Source of the DNA: Clitopilus passeckerianus
Lineage: Eukaryota; Basidiomycota; Agaricomycetes; Agaricales; Entolomataceae
Direction of reading: 5' to 3'
NCBI GenBank assembly: GCA_944990035.1
Contig: CALYLX010000156.1
Location: 372,001 to 436,000, forward strand
Length of the DNA stretch: 64,000 nucleotides
The translations under genes were made by a program, and so were the position numbers. The notes beneath the pieces were generated by a model. It did not search any database and was not told the DNA's origin. It worked only from the letters and a program-made list of their open reading frames with translations. Below are positions 21,807-33,598 of this stretch, piece after piece. Within the stretch, counting starts at the first letter, position 1, and each line of letters starts with the position of its first letter.

Positions 21807-23676
21807 TTACATCTCCATGAGCACCATTGCTGCTTGAACTGCCGCAGCCGCAACCTTTTCGTGGAGCTCCTGGTCACTTTCCTCCGAGTCGAATCCAGGC
21901 TTGCTGACCTCGCATTCGTATTCGCCTTGGTGTTCGCCCTCGTCAGCCTCGAAGCTATGTTCGATGTCGTCAAAACCGTGATCTTCGATGGTATTGTCTC
22001 CATCTTCGTTATCCTCATCCCCGGGTTCGTTAACTTCAGATCCAGGGTCGTCGATCTCGGCATCAGATTCGTTAGCGTCGTCGGGTTGACTGAAGAGGTC
22101 CGCTATCTTGGCCAGGTTCGACCTCACTGAGTGGAGTAGTTCCTTGTCGCGTGGGCGGTTCTCCTCGTCGGCCATCCAGTTCCGCAGGTCGTTTATTGCT
22201 TCGTCTCCCTTATCAATCTCGATGCGCAAACCCCCTGCGGCATCTTGCTTTCGCCCATCGTCGTTCTGTGGGCCCTTGAGCTGATGGATAAGTTCGTCTT
22301 TCTCTGCCAGAATCCCCTCTAATTCTTCGACTGCTTCCATCAAGCCGTGGCAGCGCTCCTTCCATTCGACCTCTTGATGTCGGTTCTGTAGGCCCCTGAT
22401 GACCAGGTTCTTCTGGACCAGTTGTCGTTGATGCTTCTCCTCTATACGTCCAATTGTCCCCTTCAGCTTCCTAAGCCTCTCATTCTTGGCTTCCAACTCC
22501 TTCGCCTGAGTCGCAATAAGCGCATTCGTCTGTTCCTCCAAAGCCCGATATCGCTGATCCGCCGCGGCATCTCTGGCCTCCATCTCCCTCATATACTGCC
22601 TCGACAACTCTTTGCGGTCCCTTCTCATCTCCTTTTGATGCTTGCTAACGAGTACGTCGTTTTCTCGTCGAACGGCGTCCCTCTCATTCTCGAGCGCAAG
22701 CACCACGTCCCTTTGCTCGTCTTTGTAATGGCGGAACTCCCATGCGATCTTTTCCTTCTCGTCCTCCAACTCCTTCTTCTGCCGAGCGAAGGATTCTTCC
22801 ATTTGTCGGTTGAGTGCCGAGACGCTAGCGGAGGTCTTTTCTTGAGTCTCGAGCCTTCCCTCTAATTCTCCGATCCTGGAGTCCTTCGCTTTCGCAGAGG
22901 CATGTCCCTTCTCGATCTCGACCTTCGCCGCGCTTAATACTGCAATCGCCCTATGGTGTTTCTTCTTCAATTCCAGAAGCTGTCCGTCCTTCTCCTCGAG
23001 CTTCCCAGCGACTTGGACGTTATCTTCCTTGGCCTCGCTCACTTCATCTCGGAGCGCCTTGATCGTGATTTGATATTCTTCGTTCTGGACCTCCGCCTTG
23101 TGATATTGTTCTTCGGTGCCCTTGAGAGTGTCCTCTAGTTCGGCGTGACGGAGCTGTAGCTCGATGAGGGTCTGTTTGGTGCTCTGTTTGCGTGCTTTCT
23201 TAGTTGGCGTAGGGGCGTTGTTGTTGTTGTTGGCAGTTGTACTTGTGTGACGCGACTTAGGGCGAATTATAGTGCGAATTGATTTCATCCATTTAGGTTT
23301 ATGCTTGTGTGCTGATGTATCTTCTTTATTCTTCGAATCATTGTGTATATCGGAACTGTTTCTGTTGGGCGGGTCATCAGTAAGAGGATTCAACAATGGC
23401 GAGATAAAAATAAACGACGTACTGATATTGGGAGCCTCGAGGGCTGACCCCGCGCTTGAGCGTTGAATTGGTAAAGCGGCCTGGGGCGATTTGATTAAGG
23501 AAAGGTTCCTCGTGATTATGATGGGCGGTATGATGATGAGGAGAGGAGGAATCAATGTCAACGGTAGATGTAGAGGACGTGGAGGATCGTTTAAAGTTCA
23601 GGGTAAAGCGCTTAGGCGATCCCTTCGAAGAAGATGTAGATGAAGAGGAGTTTGTTTTCTTTGTGAAGAAAGCCAT
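21807..23676 (-). CDS. Soluble long coiled-coil protein (602 aa)
   Basis: Two exons on the minus strand, 23676-23423 and 23361-21807, with a 61-nt phase-2 intron (GTACGT..AACAG). The first 90 residues are Ser-, Lys- and His-rich with a basic patch (KRFTLNFKRS), and there is no hydrophobic segment. A second basic/Asn-rich block (about 105-150) precedes a continuous coiled coil at about 150-470. It contains repeated E/K/R heptads typical of rod proteins. The C-terminal 100 residues are very acidic (Asp/Glu-Asn) and end in a short Ala/Met-rich helix. A TATA box (CTATAAAAGG on the minus strand, near 23770) lies about 90 bp upstream. The shared upstream element is absent, so this gene may not belong to the co-regulated set. 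Confidence 0.75.
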
Positions 23677-25129
23677 TTTAATTGTGAAAATATTGGATGA
23701 AGTCTTGTTCAATGATATGGTATGAGTGCAAGTTTCCTGGGGAACGGGCGTCGTATATGTCCGCCTTTTATAGACAGCAAGTGGTGGATGACAGTCGATG
23801 CCGAGAGTGGAGGCTGGCAGCCGAAGGGAGGAAGCTACGGCCTGGAGATTCTACGACAGTGCAAGACAACTGAGGGGCGACAAACATCAAGAAAACGAGC
23901 CAGGTATATGATCCAGCTCCCTGATTGAGAAGGTGGTCAGTACTGAGATTCTGGATTTCAACAATATACACGTACCAGGTTCATGGGGATAAACCTTGGG
24001 ATATACGACAACAGAGTTAGTATATCCGGTTATTCAGGAGTCTTGGGTGGTGAAGCAAGACAGAGCGGCGAAAGTGAGAGTAACGAATTGTCAATGCAAG
24101 ACCATATTCATTCCTGCTTCAAGCGATACAGGATTCTGGTAACACCCTTCCCGTATCTCAGGCTACACCTCACAGAGCAGATTTTTGGGTTCCCAACCCA
24201 TAAGAGTTCGTACATGAGCACAGTTGGCATGAATCTTGGGGCCTGTCGTCGAAACGTTATCTAACCTGTAGGACATCCTGTAGCCTTCAAACGCTTTGCA
24301 GCTGCCACACCGTAGCATAGTTGTTGTTTGATTGAGATAATTGCGAATAATTGTGGCCTGCCAAGTCTTAATATGTGGCTTAAAGGACGAACAACGAGTC
24401 CGGACGATTGAAGGAAAATTTGGGTGCTTTATTCGCGAGTAATCGAATGGTCGTGATTGCAAAAGCAAAGCAAAGCAGCACTGACCTCGGTTGAATCGGT
24501 TCTCATCGGATACCGTCCCGAAAGCGGTCCCGTGACTCAAAGTGAGCATCCGATCATCCGACGTGTGGCATGCCGAACAACTTGAACTGCAACTTCAAAA
24601 AGTTCGACAATACCAAAGGTCGTTGTACTCAGAAATGTGCCATATCAAGGCAACAGATGACAGCAAACTTATACTTGGCATCTACCGAACCGTTTTCTTG
24701 ATGAGGAATCTCGACAATTGAGAAGCCACGGCCGAAGGAGACATTTAAAGGAAGTCGTTCGCCCACCTCCATTGGCACGTCAGGACTCGTCGAGCGTAAA
24801 CCTTTGGCAGTCCGTTACCTGGTGTCACTGGGCAGAAAACTTGCGCCGATAGTACTGGACACCCAGTGAACGCACAGGAGAACGAAGATTCAGGATGCTC
24901 GAGACGCAAAACACTTACCACTGGCATCACGGTAAGCATATGATAGTCGCTTGGGAAGCTCATGCTCAAATTCCTTTGCTTTTAGATGGGCTCTGGCTCA
25001 AAAAAAATACATACGCTATATGTTTCGTCCATATTAGCCCCCTTCCTGGTGGAAAAAGGATGCGTTTATTTGTCGTCGCGGTTCAAATGTGTCGAAGAAA
25101 TGGACCAGTGATCAAGGAACTCGTCCAAG
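23677..25129. other. Divergent intergenic region, about 1.4 kb
   Basis: No supported gene. It contains the promoter of the minus-strand coiled-coil gene (TATA near 23770) and, at the far end, the element of the plus-strand gene starting at 25225. The frame is open from 24895 into that gene, but the region before 25225 carries promoter signals. Confidence 0.45.
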
Positions 25130-25146
25130 TCAAACAAGTACAATCG
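25130..25146 (+). promoter_or_regulatory. Shared coiled-coil-cluster upstream element, copy 4
   Basis: TCAAACAAGTACAATCG, 79 bp before the ATG at 25225. It matches the consensus throughout. Confidence 0.7.
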
Positions 25147-25224
25147 TCGAGAGCATCCATCAAAGCTCACACACGGACATTTCTCTACTTTACTCGAGCA
25201 CTACCACCACGCCTGGGTGCTAAG

Positions 25225-27054
25225 ATGGCGTCTCCCGGCGATTTTGTCCAAGCCGTCTGGACGATCTACTGTGTCGTACACATCGTTCCTTTCATCCTCA
25301 AACTCGCCTTTGCTACTGGCCTCGGTGCCATCGCAAAGCTCAAGGCGTGGACATTCTATGGTTTATACATGACCGTCTCTGCTCCCAAATTCGCGGTCGT
25401 TCAACTACACACGGCCATAGGCTCTCTCCTTCCCGCCCTTGCCCAAATTCTAGATCTCGCCGCCCACGCCGTTCATATATTCTCAACGCGGTTATCTTCA
25501 CTTGTCTTGGTGATCAAGCACCAAATGTCACACCCCGACCTGACCGACTCTACCCAAATCCCCCTTATGTTCATGACCTTTTGGGCGATATGTGTATTTC
25601 TTTGGGCCGTTCGTTACCACCCCGACTGGTTGTACGAGATCACCGTAGGAGCATCGCCTCCCCCACTCAATACCAATACCGACGAGCGGCAGTCCAAAGC
25701 GAACGCGGCCATGGAGGCTGTGAGCTCTGCTCGTATCGTCCGCAACCTCATCAGGATGGCGATCCATAGCCAAGAGGAATGCCAGAAGCTCGATGAGCAG
25801 GATGCCGAGATTCTTCATCTCCGCAAAGAGAAGGTTGATATTGAGGCAGAGCTAGTTCAAGAGAGGATCTCGAGGTCAACGGAGAAGGACGCACACGCTC
25901 AGGAGGTTCAAGAGATCAGCTCCCAAATACGAGGCGTCTGGGAACAAGCTTTCGGTGATGCCTGCGAGCGGGACCAGGACAACATCATGGTCCTCGATTC
26001 CATCAAGCGGTACAACCGCCTCCTACAGAATCGGGTGAAAGACGTGCAACAGGTATCGGAAAATGTGGCCCGGCGGAACTACCTCCTGCGCGAGGAGAAG
26101 AAGGATGTGGTTTCTCAGAATGCCTTTCTGAAGAAGGAGAACCAGGGGTTGCAGAAGGAAGTGTATCGGCTACGTGGGCAGATGGCGGAATTGGTGGAAG
26201 CTCGGATTCGGGATCAGGAGAATAAGGTGAAGACGGCTGAGAATGTTAAGGAGGCGGAGAGGTTGAAGGAGATCATGGCGAAGCTCATCATGGATTTCGA
26301 GGCTAGGAATGCTCAGGACAAGGAGGACGTCGTGGATAAGGTCAGCACGGTTGTCAAGGTTGAGGAAGAGGTGAAGGCTATGGTTGTCGATCCAGAGCAA
26401 ACTCTCCAGGATATCAACTATCAAGGCGGACAAGTTATCGATTCCAAGGCGGATGTGAAGGATGTTGAGAGCCACGAAATTGACATCCTTGCCTCGAGCG
26501 GGGACTTCGATGGATCTTCTTCCATCGTCCAGGTTCAAGCTTCTGGTGGCGTCAACGTCGAGGCTACGCTCATTGAGGCCGGCTTGGAGGACGGAAAGCC
26601 CAATATGGTCGAGCAATCTATCGGAACCGGCAACGTCAACGGATCTGCGTCTCCTAGTTCAGTAGCTCAAAGTACCGAGGTCAACACCATCCAACCCGCC
26701 ATTGTCGAGACGGCCGAGATCGATGTCCCAACCAACTTGTCCGATTGGGCAAGCGATGTCGAGGAGGAACTCTTCTCTTCTCCTATGGAACTTGGTCGTG
26801 CTGCAGCTGAAGACACGGAGACACATGTCGAACTCCCAGAGGCATCAGAGCCAGAGCCAGCAAGTATCCCAGAACCAGAACTACCCACCCCCAAGCTACC
26901 CGTTCCAAGACTTCCCGTTCCGAAGATGCCTAACCCTCGTCACAAGCTGCACTTGGCTATGCCTGCTGGTTCGAAGAAGGCCTCAAGCTCTGCACACCAT
27001 GCCCAGTATCCTAAGTGGCATCATGGGCTCAAACATTTGAGGGAGAGTCGCTAA
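25225..27054 (+). CDS. Membrane-anchored long coiled-coil protein (family member 4)
   Basis: Single exon, 609 aa. The N-terminal 135 residues contain about four hydrophobic segments, the last being FMTFWAICVFLWAV near 115-130. A coiled coil follows at about 165-400, in two blocks separated near residue 240. The next 170 residues are acidic and Ser/Val-rich and include a P-x-P repeat (ELPTPKLPVPRLPVPKMP). The end is basic and His/Lys-rich (YPKWHHGLKHLRESR). The frame is open 330 nt further upstream, but the shared element at 25130-25146 lies inside that extension. I therefore start at 25225. Function unknown; probably a membrane-tethered rod. Confidence 0.75.
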   Translation: MASPGDFVQAVWTIYCVVHIVPFILKLAFATGLGAIAKLKAWTFYGLYMTVSAPKFAVVQLHTAIGSLLPALAQILDLAAHAVHIFSTRLSSLVLVIKHQMSHPDLTDSTQIPLMFMTFWAICVFLWAVRYHPDWLYEITVGASPPPLNTNTDERQSKANAAMEAVSSARIVRNLIRMAIHSQEECQKLDEQDAEILHLRKEKVDIEAELVQERISRSTEKDAHAQEVQEISSQIRGVWEQAFGDACERDQDNIMVLDSIKRYNRLLQNRVKDVQQVSENVARRNYLLREEKKDVVSQNAFLKKENQGLQKEVYRLRGQMAELVEARIRDQENKVKTAENVKEAERLKEIMAKLIMDFEARNAQDKEDVVDKVSTVVKVEEEVKAMVVDPEQTLQDINYQGGQVIDSKADVKDVESHEIDILASSGDFDGSSSIVQVQASGGVNVEATLIEAGLEDGKPNMVEQSIGTGNVNGSASPSSVAQSTEVNTIQPAIVETAEIDVPTNLSDWASDVEEELFSSPMELGRAAAEDTETHVELPEASEPEPASIPEPELPTPKLPVPRLPVPKMPNPRHKLHLAMPAGSKKASSSAHHAQYPKWHHGLKHLRESR

Positions 27055-27734
27055 ATGGTGGGAGAATTGGAGGAACTGGATAAGGGCGTCTGATCTGCAA
27101 ATTGTATTCGATATTTTTGGTTAGAGCATACTGTACTTTACATTTTAGTTTCTATCATATATACATACTATTACTACTTTATATGATTATCTCAATATTT
27201 TACAGAGTTATTTCGTACCAGCAGACGACTGGCTGAAAGGCAAGACGCGTCGGCCTACCCACAAGCCGAAATCCGACCTCGGCTAGGTTGGACCACCACT
27301 TACGATTCAACGACGAGTATCTTCAACATCCTTTTGCAGCCCCCAGTTATCGGTGCTGCAGGACACAGATGACTTTGTGGGCCCAACAGCAAGATTGGTC
27401 GGCGTCTGTGACTTCCCGCTGCCAAGGTAATCACAGAGCCCGAACGCCGGTGACAGCTTACCCAGGGACCTCATTGCACTTTGTCCACGCCTTTTGTTCT
27501 GTACGACCTGATTATAGAATATAAAGGCGCCTAACCTTCAAAACGGGACCTTGTAATCCTTGTATTCAAGGTTTTCATTGTAGCGGACAATTCCGGACCC
27601 CTCTATCGTCGCAGGTACTTTGGAACCTTCCATTCACCGAAGACATTTTGACGTATGGTATCAACAGGAATCACGTTCAGTTGGTTGAATCGCCTCTTGA
27701 ACGGACTCCCATGACATTCAGAATTGTCCTGGAT
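27055..27734. other. Intergenic, no gene seen
   Basis: AT-rich 3' region to about 27220, then unremarkable sequence leading to the promoter of the next gene. Confidence 0.5.
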
Positions 27735-27751
27735 TGAACCAAGTACAGTTA
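27735..27751 (+). promoter_or_regulatory. Shared coiled-coil-cluster upstream element, copy 5 (diverged)
   Basis: TGAACCAAGTACAGTTA lies 91 bp before the ATG at 27842, with CTAAAAG at 27772-27778. It keeps the AAGTACA core. Confidence 0.5.
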
Positions 27752-27841
27752 GGCTCTGTGTGTGATTCGAGCTAAAAGCAAGGCTGCAAGGCAACTGGAT
27801 CCTCAAATTTCAACAGCCGACCACCAACCCGCGCCTGAGAG

Positions 27842-28918
27842 ATGTACCTCATGGAACGCGTCCTGCACCCTGTAGCAACAGCCTACACAGTTTCCTCTGC
27901 AACTGCTCGTGTATTGACGAGACCTGTTCATGCCTTGTTCAACAAGGTCACCGATGTCTCGTCGGTCGGCTTCAAGTACCTCAATGGTACCATGGAGCCT
28001 TATCTCCACGTGCTGCTAGCATTGGATAGCCCTCCCTCCGAAGCACCACCAGCAAAGTCCTCACCGAAGTTTACCAAGGTCGTTGGCCAGACCATCCAGG
28101 ACACACTCCTTTTCATCTTTGCTCCTATAATCATCACACATCACATCCTCATGCGCCAATATTATTCTCTGCACCATTATGCTCGTATTTTGGTCCTCGG
28201 CTCTGTTCAGCGAGCCAAGAACTGCTTGAACTTCGTTCTGGATCCTGCGCAGACTGAGCGCAACCGCCATATGAGCCTTCAGCTCCAGTCATTACGAGAG
28301 CAGGTCAGCTTCCTCGAGAGCGAGGCCGAGGGCAAGAACAGCCAAAACCGACGCCTGGAAACTCTTGTTGCTGAACTCCAAGCCGAGCTTGGCGCGGCCA
28401 AGAGGGCCTCTCAAGACCTCGAGGAGAAAACTGAAGAACACCAACGAGCGGAAAAACTCCTCGCTGATCTTCAGGTTGAATTCAAGGAGGCGAAGAAGGC
28501 GTCGCGAGAGATGGAGATGGCGATTGAGAGACTGCAGGAGAAGATCAACCTGCTGGAGGAGGAAAAGAAGTTGGCGATGCGGGAGCATGTCGAGGTTGGT
28601 GTTGGGAATGGTACTCAAGAGGAGGCGCCGTTTGAGAGGAAACCTGTCAGCAAGCCTTCGTTGGCGATGAGGGAGAATGGAAGGCGGACTGTCTCGCTCA
28701 GTGCGCATCATGTATGTTCACGTTGATTTCCGTTCTTTGACCTGACATTTTGACTGATGAAACCCATATAGTTGCGTTCAAAATCCGAATCTGGGGATGG
28801 TTCTAATACATCCACGGCACCTAGCTCCCCTACCCACCCTCATGCTACCCACTCGCTGGGTCGACGTACCCTGATCGAGAGGGTGCGATCCAGCCTGCAT
28901 CTCTCCAGGCGGAAATGA
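27842..28918 (+). CDS. Membrane-associated coiled-coil protein with basic tail (family member 5)
   Basis: Two exons, 27842-28711 and 28772-28918; the phase-0 intron of 60 nt runs GTATGT..TATAG. Product 338 aa. Weakly hydrophobic N-terminus; one strong hydrophobic helix at about 88-105 (DTLLFIFAPIIITHHIL), then a Tyr/His-rich amphipathic helix and a DPAQT motif. The coiled coil spans about 145-260. The Ser/Thr-rich exon-2 segment ends in RR...R-SSLHLSRRK. Intron position, length of the last exon and the RRK-type end match the gene at 4753, so the two are likely paralogues. Function unknown. Confidence 0.75.
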
Positions 28919-30002
28919 GACATTGTTCAGCAATCCCTTGGATATCTTTCCTCCCTTGGTTGCCAGACAAACATCCCATTTGCATCCTATCATCATCGCT
29001 TTCATCGCTTTCTTGATGCTCTTTCCCAGTTTTGCTTTCGTCACAGGCGCCTCCACCCGTCTTTTCACAAAGCTAATTTTTCGATTTCTTCACGTTTCCG
29101 GGATCGAGAACCTCTTCGCCCGACTACACGTATCTTGGGCGCAGCCTGGTCCGAATGTCTCATACCATCACCAAGTGTTTGGTCCAAAAAAATTCCGCCC
29201 CTGCCGTCATCGTGCTTCATCGTTGGAAGCTCGCGGTGTAGACGACAGTCGAATACACTCAATTGCTGTCGGCGCTGCCCGTAGTTCAGCGAATAAACAA
29301 TGGATCCCCGCAAGACCCTTTGGCCTTTACAATAGCAATACGGACTCGTGATTCTTCGAACATATTTTGACGGACATTGTAAACTCATATTTTAGACGTT
29401 CTGTTCTACCCGCGTTGTGTATAGTACATTGTATATTTTGATATTTATTCTTTTGATGCCAACTTGAGTGTTAAACTGGTTGCAAGACGGAGTCGGAGTC
29501 GGAACCGGATGAAGTTTCAATCGACCTTCAGCGGGATCAGGAATCCGGTCAGGGCAGACTTTCATTCCGTTAGGAACATCCTGCTACTGCCGCAAACAGC
29601 GAATTGGGTGGTATATCAGAATCCCAATCTACAACAGATCACTAAGGTAGGTGTTTCAACTTGTTAAGCCCGCCAGCGCCAGCAGTGAATAAGATGATGA
29701 GAATCACCCAAGTTGAGACATTGCCCACAATGCATACGTTCAAAGCCAGGATCTACGGGAGTGTCGGTCAGCCAGCCAACTACGGCTCTAATATCGCGTC
29801 CCTCGATTCAACATTTATGAAAGTGGGGATCGCGGTCGCGAACCATCTAAGAAGTACGGGATGAGAAAGTCATTGGTGTTGAATGTGTTGAAGTCATATT
29901 TGGCACAGCGCCTTCGTCTTTCCATGGGGCTTTCCTCCAACTTTCCTCCCACCAAAAATTATCAGAAGCAAATCGAGGATCGTGAACCCCTTGATCGGAA
30001 AG
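28919..30002. other. Intergenic with decayed paralogue fragment
   Basis: No intact gene. The stretch contains the relic at 29513-29640 (listed separately). The 28920-29140 sequence is pyrimidine-rich and encodes a hydrophobic frame with no ATG and no other support. Confidence 0.45.
29513..29640 (+). pseudogene. Decayed fragment of a gene like the one at 34166
   Basis: About 130 bp align base by base with 34373-34500 inside the second exon of the 34166 gene. They share GAAGTTTCAATCG, CTTCAGCGGGATCA and AATCCCAATCTAC, with small indels. In the frame used by the intact gene this copy has an in-frame TAG near 29574. Similarity stops on both sides, so it is a remnant of a duplicated paralogue. 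Confidence 0.7.
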
Positions 30003-30712
30003 CTACATAGGGTACTCGACACCAAGCACAGCAGGCTGAATGTAGTTGATTTCCCAGTCCAGAACAGCCGTGATATTTCCATTAGTATTTGCGAGAATGT
30101 TGTAGGTGTGAAGGTCGCCATGAGTGAGGACGCAGCGGTGTAACAAAGGATCGTTGATGACTTGTAGGCGAGATACAACTTTCGACTCGACGGAAGATAA
30201 CGTCTCCTCGCCACGAAGTTGTTCCTCAGGCGTCATATTGTTCACGGCTTGCCGCTTCACAGCAGCGAGAAACTGGATGTACTCATATACGTGATCAACG
30301 ACCTTAGAGCTGGAATGGAGGGGATTGGGGCAGAGACGAGGCCCAATGTTTACGGTGCTTGATTCAGGCCAGTTGGCGGATACAGAGCCAATGCGCTGAG
30401 GCACAGGAAGATGGAAGACCTCTAGCATTATGTCGACAGAGTCGGACATTAACCGATCCTTAATTTCTGGACTATAAGCAAAAGTAAATTCATCAAGCAG
30501 TTCCCCTGTACCCTTGCAGAGCCGGACAATGAATACCATTCACTCGCGAGAGTGGATCCTGTCATCTTTTCCTGGATCGAAAACTCGGACTCAGAACCGG
30601 AGTTACCAATGGCAATGACAGAAGGCACGGAAGCAGCATAGCGAGGGAGGGAAGTCGAAGACCGCACACAAACTTGATTCACGAGCCACATGTGCAAACA
30701 AAAGTCGCACAT
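30003..30712 (-). pseudogene. Aminoglycoside-phosphotransferase-like (APH fold) relic
   Basis: The C-lobe shows the APH/choline-kinase catalytic signature LTHGDLHTYNIL, followed by the metal-site Asp in VLDWEINYIQP. Upstream is a segment typical of the family hinge (PSVIAIGNS... then a G-S-L-x-x-EW motif). The two lie in different frames and connect only through a 40-nt putative intron (GTACAG..TATAG on the minus strand) or a frameshift. The ATP-binding N-lobe is missing, and the frame stops right after VEYPM, where family members continue. I read it as truncated and probably non-functional. Fungal members of this family have unknown small-molecule substrates. Confidence 0.5.
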
Positions 30713-30941
30713 CCTTGAACCAGGCGCCCACCGGTGTCAATTCCACGAGCTCAATCAGAGCGCCGTCTCTACACTGGACATAGGCGGGCAACGTGTTATT
30801 TACGCGTCGCATTTTTAGAAGCTGCTGACAAACTCTCGGATGGCATGCGATCAATGTTTAACAATTCCGAGTCTCCGATCTTTGTGGCAAAGATGAAAGC
30901 TTTCAGATTTGTACCCGACATCCATTCCCTGTCTCTCCTTC

Positions 30942-32417
30942 ATGGCCACGTATCAGCTTAGAGCAGACCCTGACGAACTTTTGAGGTCGCTGCCATTGAC
31001 GAAGAAGCCAGAGAACTACGATGGTGGGTTGTCCGTTCCGAGGAAGCTCAAGACCATCTTGGACAAGCCTGGTTATATCAAAATTTCGGATGGTGGAGAA
31101 CGGGCTCGAGGGATGTATGTTGACGGTCAGTATAGGCCTATTTATGCACTACCAAATATTTATAAATGTCAATGATTTCATAGGCACTGGAAATCTCAAT
31201 CCTGGACGGTTTTCACCGTTCGGTTTATTGTGCTTCACAGGGGCATTTGAGGCTATCCGAAAGGTATGCAGATGTCCAAGGTAATTTATCTCTTAGTCTG
31301 CTGATATTATGCAGGCAGTGGAATCTGGCGTCGCACCTCCTCTGTCAAGCACAGAAACGCCATATAGGCTTGGCTACGCTACGATCATTATCTTTGGCGC
31401 TCAACAGTTCGCTCTCATGAAAGGGGATGAAATTCGTCATCTCGATGCTCTCAAGTTTCTCATAGAGAAGGGCCTGGCTGTGAACACCCCTGATATCGTT
31501 GGATGGACCGCGGTCTCCCATGCAGCCGGCGCGGTTCGGGCTCAAACACCCCTCATGCAAGCTCTCATCGATGGTGGCGCTGACATCAATGTCCAGTCGC
31601 GCTTTGGAGACGTCCCACTCTTCGGTGCTTTCATGAAGGAAAACGTGCAGGAAGCAGACCTTCTGCTGGAAGCTGGTGCCAGTCTTGATGTTGTTGATGC
31701 AGACGGTGTCACACCGAGGTCGTTCTTCGTAAAAGCCGGCCCCAGAATCACTGCTGTCGTGCAGAAACATATCAAAAAGAGAGCTGGAGAGGAAGCACCG
31801 AGGGCGGAGAAGTCCTGCGATAATTGTCGAAAGACGGATGTCGATCTGAAGAACTGTTCGAGGTGCAGAGTCGCTAGGTATTGCTCTACGGAATGTCAGA
31901 GTACGTTACCCTATTCCTGTCTACCGAGTATGAATCATAGCTAATATCATTGACTTCAGGAGCGGCATGGCCAGAGCACAAGAGATCTTGTCACCCTTTC
32001 TCTGCTTCAACCACCCTCACATTCAAACCATCCTACCCTGATCCCTCCCGAAGCGGGTCTCTTCCCATCGCTCAACTTACTCGCTCCTTACTCGGCGAGA
32101 CTTCTGAGAAGATTTCTGCTCAACATACTCGCACTGCCAATGTACCCAAAGACGTCAAGCGAGGATTGTCCAAAGACATTGTGATCAAAGTTCAAGTCGC
32201 AATGGGAGGAAACCTTCCCATGTATGTTTACGACAAGCGCAGGGAGTTTGTGTGCCACCTCGTCAGACAGGATTCCCCGGAGAACTACGATAAGATCGAG
32301 GCGATCATTCATGCGAAGGGTGTGATGGGTATGAAGGCGTATTTTGCAGCTGAGTTGAGGAGTAGGAACGAGCTGGTTATTAAGGTTTCGGAGGTTTTGG
32401 CTGAGCAGCCGTTCTGA
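30942..32417 (+). CDS. Ankyrin-repeat MYND zinc-finger protein
   Basis: Four exons, 30942-31125, 31184-31263, 31315-31900 and 31960-32417; phases agree, 435 aa. After a short N-terminal domain (about 1-110), two or three ankyrin-like repeats span about 130-235 (GWTAVSHAAG, GADINVQSRFGDVPLFGA, GASLDVVDADGVTP). A MYND zinc finger follows at about 256-294, with the full Cys/His set (CDNC, CSRC, YC-x2-EC, H-x3-C); the last intron splits it. The C-terminal 130 residues form a domain seen in fungal ANK-MYND proteins but without a known role. MYND fingers usually bind proline-rich partners in transcriptional regulation or signalling. Start ATG 30942 was chosen because the reading frame is closed shortly upstream. 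Confidence 0.85.
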
Positions 32418-32766
32418 GCCTGCAAACCAGGTGATTACTAATGTTAATATCCTTTTCTACCTTAACTCTACCTCATGTTCCTCCTAATTTTCTACGCTAT
32501 GGATGTCGGGATTATTGTTCTTCAGTATCTTTGGCCACTGAATAAAATTTGTTCAAAGTTTGTTGATCTTTCCCTGCAGCAGAACGCGCATTGCAATGCT
32601 GACAATGATACCTGCACCCTGATCTCTACCACTATCATGTCAAAGCTTCCAGAGGACTACCACGGCGGCCTTCAGGCATCCAGAACTGCATCTACCGAGC
32701 TGGTCAGAGGACTTGCAGCACTGGAGTCTGTGCTAGTGCTTCCCTCTATCTTACCTTTCTCTAGGC

Positions 32767-32774
32767 ACTCTTTC
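32767..32774. repeat. Target-site duplication, left copy
   Basis: ACTCTTTC, identical to 33599-33606 on the other side of the element. Confidence 0.9.
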
Positions 32775-33598
32775 TAGTGTTGCCGCGAGGTAAGGTGGAG
32801 GTTACCTCGAGGTAGCGACCCTGACACCTTGAGTGACCTTGAGGTAGTTCGAGATTTACCGAAAATGGCTTGAGATGATTCGAGCTGATGGTGGCATTCC
32901 CATATACGAACGGCCCATCAAATCTCATCCAATATTTGTGGGCGTAGGAGGCATTCACAGAGCTTTGTGAAGAAGGGGCGGCCATCAGATGATAATGAAA
33001 GGGACGGTGCTAGAGAAGGGGCCAGTATTGGAGTTTTTAAGCCAAATATGGCTTCTACGTGACCATGTACACGCTAATCATGGCTACAAAAGTTTAAGAA
33101 GGAACATTCCTTCAACTCTACAAGAATTTCTAGATCCCTAGTATACGCTAGTGCCTAGGAGTTATAGTCCAGTGCTAATTGCATTCTCTAGCTGCCCCCC
33201 TGGCAAAGTCTACTCGTAGTCTCCGACTTGCACCTGCAATATTTACACTATGGGTTGCTATGTTTTCACTCGTTGATTTTAGATAACACCTATCGAACTA
33301 GCGCAAGCACAATTACTTCCCCTATCTCGATGGAACCATTATAAGAGATATTTTGTTCCTATTTCAAGAGTCTTAGAGTGCAAAAGAGTAGACAATCTTC
33401 GTATATTCACCGAAGCACTGAGAATGTGCAGCTCGGCATGAAATGATGGCGGTTACCATATATGTATGCGGGATTTCGAGACCTCGAGACAAATTTGGAG
33501 GCACCTCAACTTGGGTCACCTCGAGGTGACTAAAAAGGAAATCACTCAAGGCAAGGTGTCACCTCGCCTTCGAAGTACCTCACCTTGCGGCAACACTA
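32775..33598. mobile_element. Non-autonomous hAT-type DNA transposon (MITE-like)
   Basis: The 824-bp element starts TAGTGTTGCCGC and ends with its exact inverse GCGGCAACACTA. Similarity of the inverted ends continues for about 60 bp (GAGGTAAGGTGGAGG versus AAGGTGAGGTAC, then TGACACCTTG and CTTGAGTGA in both). It is flanked by a perfect 8-bp duplication, ACTCTTTC, at 32767-32774 and 33599-33606. An 8-bp duplication and a terminal TAGTG/CAGTG are hAT-superfamily hallmarks. There is no transposase frame inside, so it must have been moved in trans. The intact duplication suggests a fairly recent insertion. Confidence 0.9.

Noticed and set aside
28923..29351. Hydrophobic plus-strand frame after the 27842 gene
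   Set aside because: No ATG at its start, lies in the presumed 3' UTR, and hydrophobicity comes from pyrimidine-rich sequence.
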